Shown here piece by piece: positions 1-12,479 of a stretch of 64,000 nucleotides of DNA. Source of the DNA: Diplolepis rosae (lineage: Eukaryota > Arthropoda > Insecta > Hymenoptera > Diplolepididae); the NCBI GenBank assembly GCA_030998225.1, contig JAPYXD010000382.1:1922001-1986000 (forward strand), given 5' to 3'. A program made the position numbers and the translations under genes. Positions within the stretch are counted from its first letter, which is position 1. Each line of letters starts with the position of its first letter. Under the pieces are notes generated by a model. That model saw only the letters and a list, made by a program, of their open reading frames with translations. It made no database searches and was not told the DNA's origin.

Positions 1-1033
1 ACGTGTATCGTCGTATTTAGTCGTGTCGGTTAATAGTGATTCATTTCTGAAATCGGGACGAACTAACCTATCTTGTTAACAAGTGCATGTTTGATTCATT
101 TCTCGTGTACTTAACAAGATACGTAAGCGGATAATTGATCACATCAGTCGCTGGTGGACTTGCATCCCTTACACCAACTATCCTGCAAGGATTTGTGCGC
201 GTTGACTTGCAACAATAGGAGTAATAAACGACAATTCTCTCTTTTGCCCTCTAATTTAAGAGGTAGACAAGTAAGTTATACATATAAATAAGCATCTCAA
301 AACTTATTATATTATCTATAACACTGAATGTGGTGCGTGAGTTGTATACCTAGGCATCTCAAAACCTAGTATATTAGCGTAACACGTACACAATCAACTC
401 CGGAAGTGACATATATATAGGCATCTCAAAACCTGTATATTTGGCTCATAACCGTACAAAACTTATAACACTGAATGTGGTGCGTGAGTTGTATACCTAG
501 GCATCTCAAAACCTAGTATATTAGCGTAACACGTACACAATCAACTCCGGAAGTGACATATATATAGGCATCTCAAAACCTGTATATTTGGCTCATAACC
601 GTACAAAACTTATAACACTGAATGTGGTGCGTGAGTTGTATACCTAGGCATCTCAAAACCTAGTATATTAGCGTAACACGTACACAATCAACTGCGAAAG
701 TGACATATATATAGGCATCTCAAAACCTGTATATTTGGCTCGTAAACGCATAAAACTCATAAAATTGCCTTCTCATCCGAGAAGTAGTATAGTTTACCAC
801 CTAAGTAACAAACTGTGCAACATTCTATTTATTTATAATAAATTGTCATTTATTTACAAATTCAGTGTTTTATTATCATTGTGAACAACTCAGGGCCCAT
901 AGACCTGACAAGTGACAACGTACCCACAAACAAAAATAAATTATCAGGCCTTACCAACCTGATATAATCAGCCTACCGCCTCCCTTATATCCAATTATCC
1001 AACCTACCCTCGCCTTTTGCTCGGGACGTAACA
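1..1033 (+). mobile_element. LTR copy, 3' part, cut by the window edge
   Basis: On the plus strand this stretch ends in CGGGACGTAACA (1022-1033). It is the reverse complement of 55670-56257, the terminal part of the LTR that lies at 55670-57221 near the far end of the window. The two copies agree closely over 840-1033 and over 1-260, but this copy carries a large tandem-repeat array between those blocks that the other lacks. The LTR start lies outside the window. Whether it is a solo LTR or belongs to a complete element cannot be seen. 1034-1140 continues as a GC-richer tail and may be adjoining internal sequence. Confidence 0.75.
287..760. repeat. 147-bp tandem array inside an LTR
   Basis: About three copies of a 147-bp unit, with the marker ACACTGAATGTGG starting at 321, 468 and 615. 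Each unit contains two related half-units, each with a GGCATCTCAAAACCT core followed by GTATATT. The last copy is slightly diverged. The array replaces the short joint present in the other LTR copy at about 55920. Confidence 0.9.
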
Positions 1034-1140
1034 CTTGTTCTCAGCGAGCGCCACACTAACCTGTGGTTACTCCCACCCGACCGATCACTCAGGTTTAGCA
1101 GCCCGAGGAATGGTCGCGGGATGAACGGGCATCCCGCGGT

Positions 1141-2280
1141 CATAGTTTAAAAATTTTTTTTTTTTTTTTGTTACTATTTATCATGAATTTATTTATTTAG
1201 GTGCATGTAAGGGGATCATTATAGCCAATAATTAGATGAACAATTAAATCAATATAAATTCAATAAATGATTAAATGAATGTTAAATTGTGTGAATAAAA
1301 TTAATTATTATTGTATGATCATAAATGTTATGAACATTTAACATTATAAATAAATATAATGACTACAAATAAATATAATTATTGTCACACCGTCAATACT
1401 ATGAATATTAAATACGATAAACGAAGATAACTATCGTTACATAGTCAATATAATAAGTATCGAATACTATAAGCAAGTATTATTATAAATGTTAAAAATT
1501 ACAAATAGTAATAAATTAGCATAGGTTTAATTAAGAATTGCAGATTTAAAATTTAAACTCTAACTTAAAGATCGAAACTTTTGGCTCAATTAGGCGAAAA
1601 TTCGGTTTAAAAATATTTAAATATCAATAAGATAAAAGTTCAAGAGTCGAAATGTATCAGATATGTAAAAAAAAATCTTGTGTAGAAACATTTAAAAGGG
1701 AATACTTTTATTCTCTGCGTTGTAAATTTTCAAAATATAAATTGTAGGATTGTAAATTTGAAATGTTTATTGTACCCAAAAAATTATGCAAAATCTAAAT
1801 CTTGTGTAGATATTCTTTTTTTTGTATTGAGTTTTAATTACTTTATATTGATAATGTAGGCGGATATTTCCTAGGAGAACCCTAATAAAGATTTTAATTC
1901 TGCATTTCTCTCAACTAAAGAAATAAATATTTATGTAAACACGGTATTTTATTCGAATAAAGAAACTCTTTAAATCGACAGAATATCTTCCTAAATTAAT
2001 TAATGAATGCATCAATCAAATTAATGTTTCTTTGATCCAACCAAACCTAAAGCTTGATTCAGCTATTTTGTTTAGTGATAAAAATTTCATCAAGACAATT
2101 CGAAATTAGCCTTTTCTGAAATGGCCTATAAAAAAGGGAAGGTGATGATAGTAATAAGGAACAATATGCATTTTAAACAAAAGGTGTTGCGATTCAAGTT
2201 TGTAGGTTTCCCTTTTTGGTGGTAAACAATTTCTTTAAAATTGGAACAGAATTAGATTTTAAACAAACTTTCCTGTTAGG
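1141..2280. other. AT-rich noncoding stretch
   Basis: Begins with a long T run after 1148 and continues as AT-rich DNA dense in stop codons. No coding, repeat or RNA signal was recognised. Confidence 0.5.
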
Positions 2281-2705
2281 CTGTACTTCTCTAGCGAGTA
2301 TGCGGTCTTCCTTCTGGAATGCCTGAGTCAGCTTCATGGCGATCGCAGTGGTTGCAGGTGTCCTCTAAGGCCGTCTACTCCCTATCGGCGTTGATGGTTT
2401 CGGATTACCCTTCCGGGTGAAGTGCCTCGAAGACAATGATGATTCTAGAGCGGTTAGGTGGTAGGCAAGCCAAATGATAACAATTTTAACGTCCTTGTTG
2501 TCTGTGGAGGAACATTCATTAGTTTGAGCAATAGTGATGCGCCGATTTTTAGGGCACCGTTGAAAGTGTTCGACATTGAAGTAGGGCACTATGAGCCCTT
2601 ATCATATCCGACAACCCTTGGCTCGAGATTTGAGCTAATCGGTTGCATCAGATTTGCATGCAAGGTTTCGTCCGCCATTCTGCACAATCTTATTTCAGCT
2701 TCCTA
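2281..2705. other. GC-richer patch, possible coding remnant, unidentified
   Basis: Base composition rises compared with both flanks and frames stay open on both strands: 2458-2706 plus and 2365-2589 minus, 82 and 74 codons. The minus frame contains a stretch that loosely recalls part of a non-LTR retrotransposon endonuclease, but no catalytic motif could be secured. It may be a fragment of a decayed TE or host exon. No function is proposed. Confidence 0.25.
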
Positions 2706-2859
2706 GTATTTTCAAATAATTTTTCATAGTCCTTAATAGTAAATTAACATAATTGTTAATAATTTTCCCTATTTCATCTATGTAAACGAACTTTGAGGTT
2801 TCAGAGAATATATTGGTTGCAGTTCCTTCATAGTTTAATGGAATGTATAAGGAAAGCCT

Positions 2860-2861
<2 letters not shown>

Positions 2862-2900
<39 letters not shown>
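2862..2900. repeat. (AT)n microsatellite
   Basis: An uninterrupted AT dinucleotide run of about 19 units. Confidence 0.98.
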
Positions 2901-2902
<2 letters not shown>

Positions 2903-2958
2903 ATGTACGTGCAGGCTCGTGCATCTGCGTATGAATGTGAGTTTATGTTTACAGGTAA

Positions 2959-3245
2959 TCGCGAATAATTATAACTAAGATTTTTCAATGCGAGTTGCCT
3001 GTCACATGATCGCATAGAGTATCTACATTCAGGAAATGCCTAATGTATTATTTTATTAACATTAATATTACCATTAATATTAATATTGCTTTTATATAAT
3101 GTTAATTCATTTATTAACTATTAAGACCTTTAATATTGTTGCGAATAACTATAACTTTAGTTTCATGCGAGTGGCCTGTCACCTGATCGCAAAGATTGTA
3201 ATTTTAATACCTAAAATAATGTTCAAATGAATGTACGTCCAGGAA
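2959..3245. repeat. Pair of diverged direct repeats of about 85 bp
   Basis: The block starting TGCGAATAATTATAACTA near 2959 returns near 3140 with the same order of sub-blocks: GCGAATAA, TATAACT, TGCGAGT(T/G)GCCTGTCAC, TGATCGCA. The interval between copies is AT-rich. Confidence 0.75.
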
Positions 3246-3269
3246 AGTGTTAGAAATATTTTCGCTGGG

Positions 3270-3340
3270 AAGTAGAAGAAAGAGGAGAGAGCACGAGAGA
3301 AGAAGAGAGAGCATGAGAGAGAGGAAGAGGGAGAGATATC
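3270..3340. repeat. Purine-rich (GA-rich) low-complexity tract
   Basis: Almost pure A/G on the plus strand, built from AGAGAG, GAAGAA and GAGAGG runs. Apparent open frames here (Arg/Glu-rich) are products of the composition. Confidence 0.85.
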
Positions 3341-3349
3341 CAGCGCGCG

Positions 3350-5390
3350 TACACTCATGCACTGTATGTCACTATAGTTTTCTGCCGTTTGTCAATTCCT
3401 TTCTTCGTTCGCCCATGCGCATTCCCCATATACCTGTCTCTTTTGGAAACTTTTGATGTGCTCTGCTTTGCATCGCGAGGCTAGCATACAATCTATTTTC
3501 ACACTTCCTTCTCGTGCGCCTATCCTTGCTTAGATGCTTTAGCCAGCTGATCTCCCACAACCAAGGCCACGTGCTTTTTGTAATTAAAACCTAAAGACTC
3601 ATCTGAATATATAAAATAATTATGTTAAGGCTTTATAATTGATATAATGATTATAAACCTAGACTAATTAAATATATATTTCAATTTAGCACGAAATATA
3701 TTAGAAACTAAAATTGTTTCTACAATTTGATGACAATGCATCAAATACTAAAATTCGATGAGCGCATTTCCTTTCTCACGATAAGTGTGGAAATAGGGGA
3801 GAAATATTCGACACCTAAAAATCAGAAAATGGTGCAATAACTGAATCAGCATTGTACAAAGTCCATCTAAATTGCTGAAACCTCCCTACCTTTATTTCCG
3901 TGTCCAATCATAGATTCCTTAATCATCGAAAAACCCTACCATGTTCACATCGCGATGAATCACTAAAGCAGATCAACGCCATGCCAAATTCGCAGTTACT
4001 CGAGCAACCTGGTACTAACCAGAACTACTCGGACAGTAGCGAATGTAGTTTTTCTACTTTGCCCGTAAAAAGGCCTAGTCAGGGCCACAAATTGGTGATT
4101 GTACTTGGGCGGACGTAAATACTTCTAAAATCTTTCATCCGACGAAAGCCGTTCACGGGGTTTTCGCGCTAAAAAATTATACAAGTAAAAGTTTTACCAC
4201 TACGCTTCAAGCTGAAATAATATTTTGAGTGCGTCTATGGTCGGTTAGCCGCGAGAGTTAACTGTGCGTGTACAGCCTGGCGTTGAAAACCTAGCTAGTT
4301 ACATACTGACTAGCTAAGGAAATCTACATCTCGTCGAATCTCAAAACGACGAGGAGTTATTTCCTTATGACCAGAAATAGGTTTATTGTGAGACAGAAGT
4401 GGCGAAGGACAGGCAATTTAAAAGTACTGCTTCCCTTCTAGTCTAAAGCTATCCATTTCTTTGTCACCTTAAAGCTATAAGGTTGAAGTAAAGAAAAAGG
4501 GTGTGTGCGCGAGTGAGTCGCGTAAGGACAAGAGTGGTTCCTTTTTGGAACCACGGAAACATTAAATCGAATTTGGCCCGGATCTCCAGGACTTCAGCAG
4601 CCAGAACGTATTCTCCTTCTTTGCTTTTGCTCCCAGGACATCCGGTAGGATTAAGAAACTAGAAAAAACCCAAGAAGGCGGTAACGTATACTTTGTACCG
4701 TTCTAATTTACTTTTTTCCGTTTTAACTCATGTAAAAATGTTCACATCGGTTTGGTTGTTTTATTTTCCTTAAAAATAAATCCTCTCTTCTCATGTATAT
4801 GAATTTTAGAAGCTTGATTCAATCTTATTTGAAGCACCTTTCCCCTTTTCTTTCGTTCAAAATTAAAAGTGATGAGCGTAGGCGTGTAGAATACACTCTC
4901 AGTCCGAGAGTAGAAGACTAAATTCGACAGTTTTGATGACCACCGCGTATTCATTATACTAATGAATAAAATATATTAAGGGTAATTGTTTTTTTAAATT
5001 TTTATTCATTTTATTTAAATTAATAATAGCCGTACGTAACACTCGAAATTTTCAAGTATCACCTTTCAGACCACACTTCATGTAACATAAATTTTTCATA
5101 TTGAAAAATATTAAAATTGTACATTTTTGTGGTATCTTTTCATGAAAATGACATTTTTCTTTCAAATTGAGCTCATTAGATGCAGAATTTCATTTACTTT
5201 CATGATATTATTAAGAATTTTTTTGAGTTGTTATTATCAGAATCAATTGAGTTTCAATATAAACAAAACAACAGGTGCAATAACAAAATTTTAATTGTTT
5301 TTATAAAAATTAAGTCACTCGAACAAAAGCTGAAACAACAAATGGTGAACATTTAATTACCGATGTATAATTATAAAATGATTTCCACGC
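3350..5390. other. Noncoding stretch with nothing recognised
   Basis: Mixed-composition DNA with short open frames only. A small hairpin, TCGTCG...CGACGA, is visible at about 4332-4353. No TE or gene signature was found. Confidence 0.4.
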
Positions 5391-5399
5391 CTGTATAAA

Positions 5400-7165
5400 T
5401 GAACGGTTTCATTATAAAAAAAATAAATCATGTCGAAATTTGCATAAGAAATAACATCATGAGATTTCCCTAACATGAAGTAAAATTGAATAATATATCT
5501 TTGGGATGAAATACTTTTGAAAAGTTTTCAGAATACTTGAAACTCCTCGCATGAGTATACATAAGAGGTTTAATTATTTTTAAATATATATAAACTTTAT
5601 CTAATGTTGCATACGAAATTACATATTGAGAATTCTTTGGTATATAGCAAAATTGGCAAATATAATAATAAAATATATTTATCAATTTTTCAAGAAAATC
5701 CAACCTTTTATTCACGCTAATATATTGAAATTGCAATATAAAAGTTGCTTACTATTCAAAAAAAATTTTATTACTTTACTATTATAAAATTCGTCAATTT
5801 TACTTCATAAGAAAGAAATCTCAATGTGTAATTTTGTGTGCAAAATTAGATATAATTTAGATATTTTTTAATAATAGAAACCTTTTGTTCACACTTGTAT
5901 ATTTAAGTAGTCATGTGAAAAGATGCTACATATTATAAAAAAGGGGTGCATATTTATATTCAAAAAAACTTTCCAGAGTATTTTATTAGAACCTTTTATT
6001 TCTTAAATTTGATCCTCATGACTTATCTTATCTTGATTTGAATTATCGGCCATATAATTCTTCAATTACAAATAATTTATCTACAAGGCTAGAAAATACG
6101 TAAATCGATATTTCGATTAAAGATTTTAACGTCTATTAAACCATAGATTTTACGAGAAACTTATTTCTCAAGTGTCTAAATAATGTTAAAGATCAAAAAA
6201 ATCTTTCAGATATTCATTTTAGGTAAATTTTTATCAAAATATCCAGAAAAGAAAGCTAATATCTTAAACTATATATTTTATCATTTTGAATTTGTCGTCT
6301 ACTTCGCGCCTCTTTTACACAAAGTCGAGAGAGACATAATTCTCGATCTTCGCTCAACAGCCGCCAGCATAAAATGAATGCTAGAAAGTGGGGACACATC
6401 AACACGCCGCGTTTGGTTGTGTGAGGATCCACACAGTTCAGTGGTAGGGGCCGTTTACGTCAATGTTTTGCGAACACTGATTTGTGATTGAATAAAATAT
6501 TTGCTTGAAGTTAGTTATAACAGAGATCCCAGAACGTGGGAGCTGGCGGCCCCCAACACGCTCCCATGTGGGAGCACACACAATCAAGCGCGCCATGTCG
6601 GTGTGTCCCCACTTCCTCGCTTCGATTTCACGCTTTCAAATAATTCAATTAGAAAATTATGTAAAGAATATTATATATTAAGGAATGATAAAATTTGATA
6701 TTAAAGTTTAAAAAATAAAATATTAAAATAATTGAGCAATACATAAATTATATCTGATTATACACTCGAAATTATACAGTAGAATTTCTTCTCTGGTATA
6801 AAGCAACATTGAAAAAAATTTCAATCAAGTAAAATACTCTGAAAACTTTTTGAAATACGTAATATTATCCACATATGAATTTCATTATAAAACTGTGAAT
6901 AAAAGGTTTCAGTATTCAAAAAACCAAAATTACATCTAAATTTGCATTCGAAATTACACTTTACGATTTCTCTTATATAAGATACAAATATAAAATATTT
7001 ATTTCGAATAAAATAGTTCTAAAAAAATGTTATAATACGCGAATCAACTATATCAATTAAAAAATTAAGTGGAAAATATTTTATTTAATTATAAATAAAA
7101 AATTAAGTTTGAAAATCTACATTCCTAATTACATGGTGATAGTAGGTAAAAATGTTCTCATTTAA
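5400..7165. repeat. Diverged palindromic (inverted-arm) repeat
   Basis: The left arm (about 5870-6420) is approximately the reverse complement of the right arm (about 6590-7165). Matching blocks include the GAAACCTTTT...TTCAGAGTATTTTA segment and the AAAGTGGGGACA / TGTCCCCAC ends around 6390 and 6605. The centre, 6430-6600, is unique and GC-richer. A third copy of an arm occurs at 28775-29455. No coding capacity was seen, so it may be a non-autonomous inverted-repeat transposon. Confidence 0.65.
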
Positions 7166-7189
7166 CGTTTTAGTGGCTTATATGTGTTA

Positions 7190-7465
7190 CATCAGAAACG
7201 TAACATTTCTCTTCTTAAAAGATCTTCTCGTTTCATGTAAGGATCGGAAGGATCCTCTCTAAAGGATGATAAGTGGTTGATGATATAAAATATATTTATT
7301 AACAATCAAATTGTGAAATGAGTAAGCGCCATGGAAACGGAAATTGAATTAAATTGTAAGGTACCTGGTAATTACCCTGAGTCTTAACTTGCTTGGTGAT
7401 TAAATGAGTCCAGTATAACGATTGCGGTAACTTGAGTCCTCAACTATTAATCCTTGAGACAGATG
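7190..7465. repeat. Dispersed repeat, copy 1 (partner 27062-27285)
   Basis: Shares long near-identical blocks with 27062-27285, including TAACATTTCTCTTCTTAAA, the GATCGGAAGGATCC core and GGAAACGGAAATTGAATT. This copy has about 60 extra bases before the shared end, GAGACAGATGTAATTAGATG. It could be LTR material of another retroelement; TGTAACA-type starts are present. Confidence 0.8.
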
Positions 7466-7714
7466 TAATTAGATGGGAAAGTATTTTTGTACTTTCTTGG
7501 AACTTTTTTTTACAAGAAGCCACTTTTTGCCACTTTTTTTATTTAAAAGCTACTTGAAGCCACTTTTTTCAAAAACAATTTTTATATTCTCCATTATTTG
7601 CAGTATTTTTTCCATTTTGAAAAATTATTTTGCGTTTTTACTGCTTCTATTCAAAAGATTTTAAATACTTAAATTCATTATTATTTGTCTTATACTTTAC
7701 AAATTCTTTTTTAA

Positions 7715-8404
7715 AGGGGTCGTCTACCTTCGCGCCTGAATTTCGAGCGTATTTTTGACGATGGATTGCGAAAAAACTACACATGGTATTGACATAAAGT
7801 TTTTTTTATTCAATTAGTACATTATTAAAATTTAAAAAAAAAATATTTTTTTTTGTTTTTTCGTTATCTTGGCCTTGCCGCGTCCTTGAATCGATCTCTG
7901 CCGGCGCGACATAGTAGACTTTGTGGCACGATTTCTCAGCTTCAGAACCTTGAAACATGAAAACAATCATATTTTTTTACTTTATGCTAATCCGACTACG
8001 ATAAGACACAAGCTTTTTGAAAGATTTAAAAATTTAACAAAATGGCAGCGATTTGAAAAAAAGTTCTATTTTCTACCCTGTTTTCTAGCTTAAAAAAGCT
8101 GTAAAAAATTGAAACAAAATTTTTGTTCAGAAAGCTCGTGTCTAATCGTAGTGAGACGATTTTGGAATACGAAACAATTTACAGATTTCCAATATCTTCG
8201 ATAGTTCTGTCAAAATCGTGCCAACAATTTTAAAAAACACTACTTTCGAAAAACGCGTTTAAAGATAAATGACGAGGTCGGTAGTATTTGAACCAGCATG
8301 TTTTCGAATAAATCCTTCATAAGGCATATTCCTTATAGTGTCTAGATTTGAAATAAGCAAAAAAAAAATTCGATTTTTTGAAACCGCGAAGGTAGACGAC
8401 CCCC
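7715..8404. mobile_element. TTAA-flanked MITE, 690 bp
   Basis: TTAA stands immediately outside both ends (7711-7714 and 8405-8408). The ends are inverted repeats of about 20 bp: AGGGGTCGTCTACCTTCGCG on the left against its complement on the right, with one mismatch at the first base. The interior is noncoding. It contains a CGCGTTTAAAG block near 8258 that also occurs inside two other TTAA-type elements of this window. TTAA duplication is the hallmark of piggyBac-type insertion, so this is probably a piggyBac-like non-autonomous element. Confidence 0.85.
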
Positions 8405-8625
8405 TTAACGTTCGAAATGTGCCACAGGATCCAGTTTGTCCAGCCAGTCCAACATCCAGCTAGTTTAAAATCCAGTAACTATACGCCATGGTCCATAACT
8501 TTTTAACTTTTACGGTCTATAAAAGGAGCCTCAAAAAGGTATAAGGAATTTAAATTTAAATTATTAATTTCCAATTTAATAATTTAAACGTAACGCTAGC
8601 GTAAAGTTGCATTATAACTTATGAA

Positions 8626-8907
8626 TGAGGCAAAAAAAAATTACCATGTTTTCAATCTTATTTTACGTTAAGAATAACGATAAAAGGTAATAAAGACATA
8701 GCGATAATTGTAGTTATTAACGCATAAAATTTTAGAAATATAATGTCTGTCCTTAACCTCTTCTAAAGGCGAGTGTCAAGAACAGACATTACATTTTCAA
8801 AATTTTACGCGTTAATAACTACAATTATCGCTATGTCTTTATTACCTTTTATCGTTATTCTTAACGTAAAATAAGATTGAAAACATGGTAATTTTTTTTT
8901 GCCTCAT
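8626..8907. mobile_element. Near-perfect foldback hairpin element
   Basis: Two arms of about 120 bp are almost exact reverse complements. The left starts GAGGCAAAAAAAAATTACCATG and the right ends with its complement. A loop of about 35 bp around 8755-8785 separates them. Only a few changes are visible, such as CGCAT against CGCGT. It is too regular to be chance. The likely class is a foldback-type MITE, with possible hairpin RNA if transcribed. Confidence 0.85.
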
Positions 8908-9509
8908 TTTTGCGTAATCTTTTTGCGTAAACCTATAGCGTACACCCGGTTCGCTAGGGAAGTTTTGTATTCTTCAATATTTGCAGTATTTTCTCCAGTT
9001 TAAAAAAAATTACTTTTCTTTTTCACTCCTTTTATTCAAAAGATTTTGAGTACTTCAACTTTTTGAATAGGGTCTTGACACTTTTCTATTGTCTTATAGT
9101 AGTTTGAAGACTGAAATTGTTTAAAAATATATATTATTATTTGAATCATATTTTATAAATTCTTTTTTAAGGCTCGTGAAGTGCCCCGGGTTGCAGTTAG
9201 TCAATATTCCGGATTCGTGGGTCCCTATCATTTCTAGACGGTGTGCAAATTCTTTGGATATTAGGGTATTACAGTGGTCATGGTGAAACTGTACTGAAAA
9301 TCGTCAAATCCCTGATTCAAGGAAGTGTTCTTCAATTTATAAAAACCCTGAAAGAAGCGATGCTAAGTCTGCAAACTTCTTCCTTACGACTACGGATCTT
9401 CTGGACTTCTTGGATATTATCATGCTTAGTTAAACGATATCGTTCAATATCCGAACGCAAAAACTGATAGATGAAATCAGTAAAATCGATTTGCTTGCAC
9501 CAAGTTACT

Positions 9510-9690
9510 AGCATGTATGACTACTAATGCTGTGATATTATGAGCTAGTTAAGATGTAACGAAAACCAAAGTACCTACAGGTATGCCTTCTAATGCTGTA
9601 ATATTATAAGAATAATCAAGCTGTAACTGAAACCAAAGTACCTACAAGTACATATGACTACTAATGTTAGGATGTTGTAATAAGTTTTTA
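9510..9690. repeat. Tandem repeat of about 75 bp, two to three units
   Basis: The phrase AAACCAAAGTACCTACA recurs at about 9560 and 9630, and ACTACTAATG or a variant recurs near 9519, 9588 and 9656. The array lies just upstream of the P-element-like transposase and may be subterminal repeat sequence of that element. Confidence 0.7.
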
Positions 9691-9751
9691 ATATATAAGT
9701 ATAATGTTTTGATTACGCAAAATAGACCAATCGCTGGCGTTAGTTTCCATA

Positions 9752-12473
9752 ATGTCTCCTCTGACTCGAAAAGTAACGCGGTCATGCAAGTTTCCCGGCT
9801 ACGAAAAGAAATGCTACACTCCAATTGATAAAAATATGAAAAATCCAAGCTTCCATAGGTTTCCACGTGATAATAAAAATCTTAGAGCATGGAAAATTGC
9901 CTGTCATATAGAGAGTTCCATTATTTGTTCACATTTTTACGTTTGCGATGATAATTTTATCGAAGGTGATTATATTAACCATCTTAAGCAGAGAGTCACA
10001 TTTAAGGCAGTACCATCTGCTTCGAAGAAAGCGGGAGATGAGAAAAGCACAGAGCCTTGTCAACCTACATTTGATGCAGAATCTTCGAGCACCGGTCTTC
10101 ATAATCATACTTTTGCTTTACGTGATATTACAAATTCTAATTCTAAACCTGATTGCTGTCAGCAATCATCGAATATTTCATCTAATAAAAGTAAGGGTTC
10201 TCATTTTTCTGAAGAAACAAATTTCTCGGCAAATATTGACCTTAAGGAACAATTATCAAATTCTTACCTTCGAGATAATAATTCGATACCTATTGATGAG
10301 GAATTACCTCCAAATTCTAACCTTCCATATAATAATTAAATTTCTATCGGTGAGGAATTACCTCAAATTTCGAATGAAAATCTTCTTCATTTGGGAAAAT
10401 TATTAACTTATAATGCACAAGGAGACGGAGACCAGTTGCTTGAGGTGGATGCATCGAATAAAGGTACTGATTCCAATCAGAATCCTACTAAAAACAGAAA
10501 ATCTAACCATGGATTTCTTTCACAAATAGGCTTACATCAAAGAGATCTTTCCCCTATAAAAGAGAAAATGTATAAAATTCATTTGAATGCCACAAATAGA
10601 CTGTCAAAGCTGAAAACTAAATTTGAATTTAAAGAGGGAGAAATTAAGACATTACAGTATTAATATAAAAAAGATTTGTTTCATGTAATTGAGAGAGATC
10701 TTAATGATGTAACTAAGAACTTTATACATTCTCAATTAAGAAATAATAACAAAAAACCAACTCAGCGAAAATGGACGGTTGATGACAAGGCCTTTTTCCT
10801 CTCATGGTACAAACGTAGCCCAAAAAGGTACACTTACTTGAGTTCATTTTTCATACTACCAAGCATTCATTTACTAAAAGGCGTTTTGTCTAAAATACCT
10901 TCCGATACTGGTATTAATGAAAGCGTCATAGAAAATTTAAAACGTAATGTAAGGAATATGACTAGACTAGATAGATATTGTTCATTACTTTTTGATGAGG
11001 TTAGTCTCCATTCGGAATTATATTATGACGAAAAGAAACAAAAACTGATTGGATATGAAGATATAGGACATTTAGGTCGTTCTATTCGCAGAGCAAATCA
11101 TGCACTCGTTTTTATGGATATGAGGTGCTTCACGTCCGTGGAAACAAGTTTTAGCCTATTACTTCACAGCCGGTACAATTTCTACTCAAAATTAAAAAAA
11201 AATAATAGTTCATTTAATCTTTCAACTGCAGAGCATTGGATTAAACGCGATTTCTACAATTTGTGATCAAGGTACCACTAACAAAAGTGCTGTTACTCAA
11301 CTGTGTGCCGAAACTAATCAAACGATGGATCAGTTTTACTTTCTTGTAACTATTGATCCAGTGACATGGAACTGATAATAAACCATACAAATGTGGTATA
11401 AGTGACACATCGCCTCACCTGTTATTATGGGATAAATTATCCAATGATATTCCCAAATTGAAATTATGGCGAAAAAAATATTATAAAAAAACCGCTAGTT
11501 ACGCATGGGCAGACGTCACAAAAACTTTTTCTTTTTTAGACGGTTGGGTTTCGAATATAAAAGCGTTAAAGTTCTTATGGGCTACATTAAAAAAGAAGGG
11601 TTTTCTTATTTGTGCGTCCGTAATTTGAATCAAGTTCCGGTAGAAAACTTATTCTGCAACATCAGACAACACGATATTGCGAACACCAACCCTACCTCTT
11701 TTCAATTTACTGCTGCATTAAAAACAGTTTCTATAAATAGAATATCGCAACCCACGAGCGAAAAAAGCAATTGCGAAGAAGACGATTGTCAAGTGTTGGA
11801 TAATTTGCGCGAATTTTTGACAAATAATTACGATGAAAATGTCTCTCCATCGGAAAAATACGTTTCGCTTAGAGAAGAAAAAGAATGTCCAGAAATACAA
11901 ATTTATAATTTATCTTTTCAAGATAGTTGCGATATTTCTAGTGTAGCCAAAGAATTATTGGCCAGTCTAGAAATACTAGACATGTGTTCAACATGTCAAA
12001 AAGCATTGTTTCGTACAGAAATTAGAGAAACAGATTTTCTGTCGCTTCTTGATGTCACGTTTAATGATCAGTCTGATAAATATGCGAAAACTTACGCCAG
12101 TAAGTCGGTCTTGTTATTGATAAAAAATACTTATCATTTCCTGTGGTCATTTCTGCAAGAAAATGGGCACGAATGCCCTTTACACGACATTTTTTTACAA
12201 TGGTTTAAAAAAAACTGTTCTGCTTATCATGCTTTCTGTAAAGATCACTCTTGCGAGAAACTGATTGTAGAAGAATGTTCCCATATGGTTATCAGAAAAT
12301 TCGTAAAAGAAAATAAAGTAGTTGAAGAGGAACCTGTTGAAATTGTTCCAAAACCTGCAGTTTCTCAGATACCTGATAGAACACATGATCTTCAAATTCA
12401 ACATATTTCTTCAAAATTATCCACGCGACATAATAAAAAAATGAAAAAGTCCATTAAATCAAAAATTGTATGA
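9752..12473 (+). pseudogene. P-element-like THAP-domain transposase, broken
   Basis: The reading frame from ATG 9752 encodes an N-terminal THAP zinc finger at residues 1-90: Cys12 and Cys21, the FHRFP motif at 34-38, a central Trp, then C-x-H and a closing AVPS. THAP fingers bind transposon ends in P-element/THAP9 transposases. A low-complexity linker follows, then a domain with the LLFDEVSLHSELYYDEKK-type acidic motif (about 11000-11035) typical of the P-element RNase H-like core. The motif TICDQGTTNKSAV appears at 11255-11290 after a frame change. The C-terminal part, 11505-12473, carries the family's NQVPVENLFCNIR and NPTSFQF motifs. In-frame stops interrupt the first frame at 10337 and 10661, it ends at 11264, and the C-terminal part is in another frame, so the gene is dead as read. 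Splicing could remove some but not all breaks. No terminal repeats were defined. Confidence 0.85.
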
Positions 12474-12479
12474 TTATTC

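Larger units (their letters stand above)
7470..9180. repeat. Two diverged copies of an AT-rich segment flanking other insertions
   Basis: 7580-7712 and 8970-9175 share ATTTGCAGTATTTT, TTATTCAAAAGATTTT and an end at AAATTCTTTTTTAA. The MITE at 7715-8404 is inserted at the TTAA that ends the first copy, and the hairpin at 8626-8907 also lies between the copies. The other interspersed sequence is noncoding. Confidence 0.5.

Noticed and set aside
2695..3015. 106-codon minus-strand frame with a long Ile-Tyr repeat
   Set aside because: The repeat is translation of the (AT)n microsatellite. The rest is low-information sequence.
3247..3456. Open frame rich in Arg/Glu on the plus strand
   Set aside because: It is a by-product of the purine-rich GA tract. 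No domain and no conservation signal.
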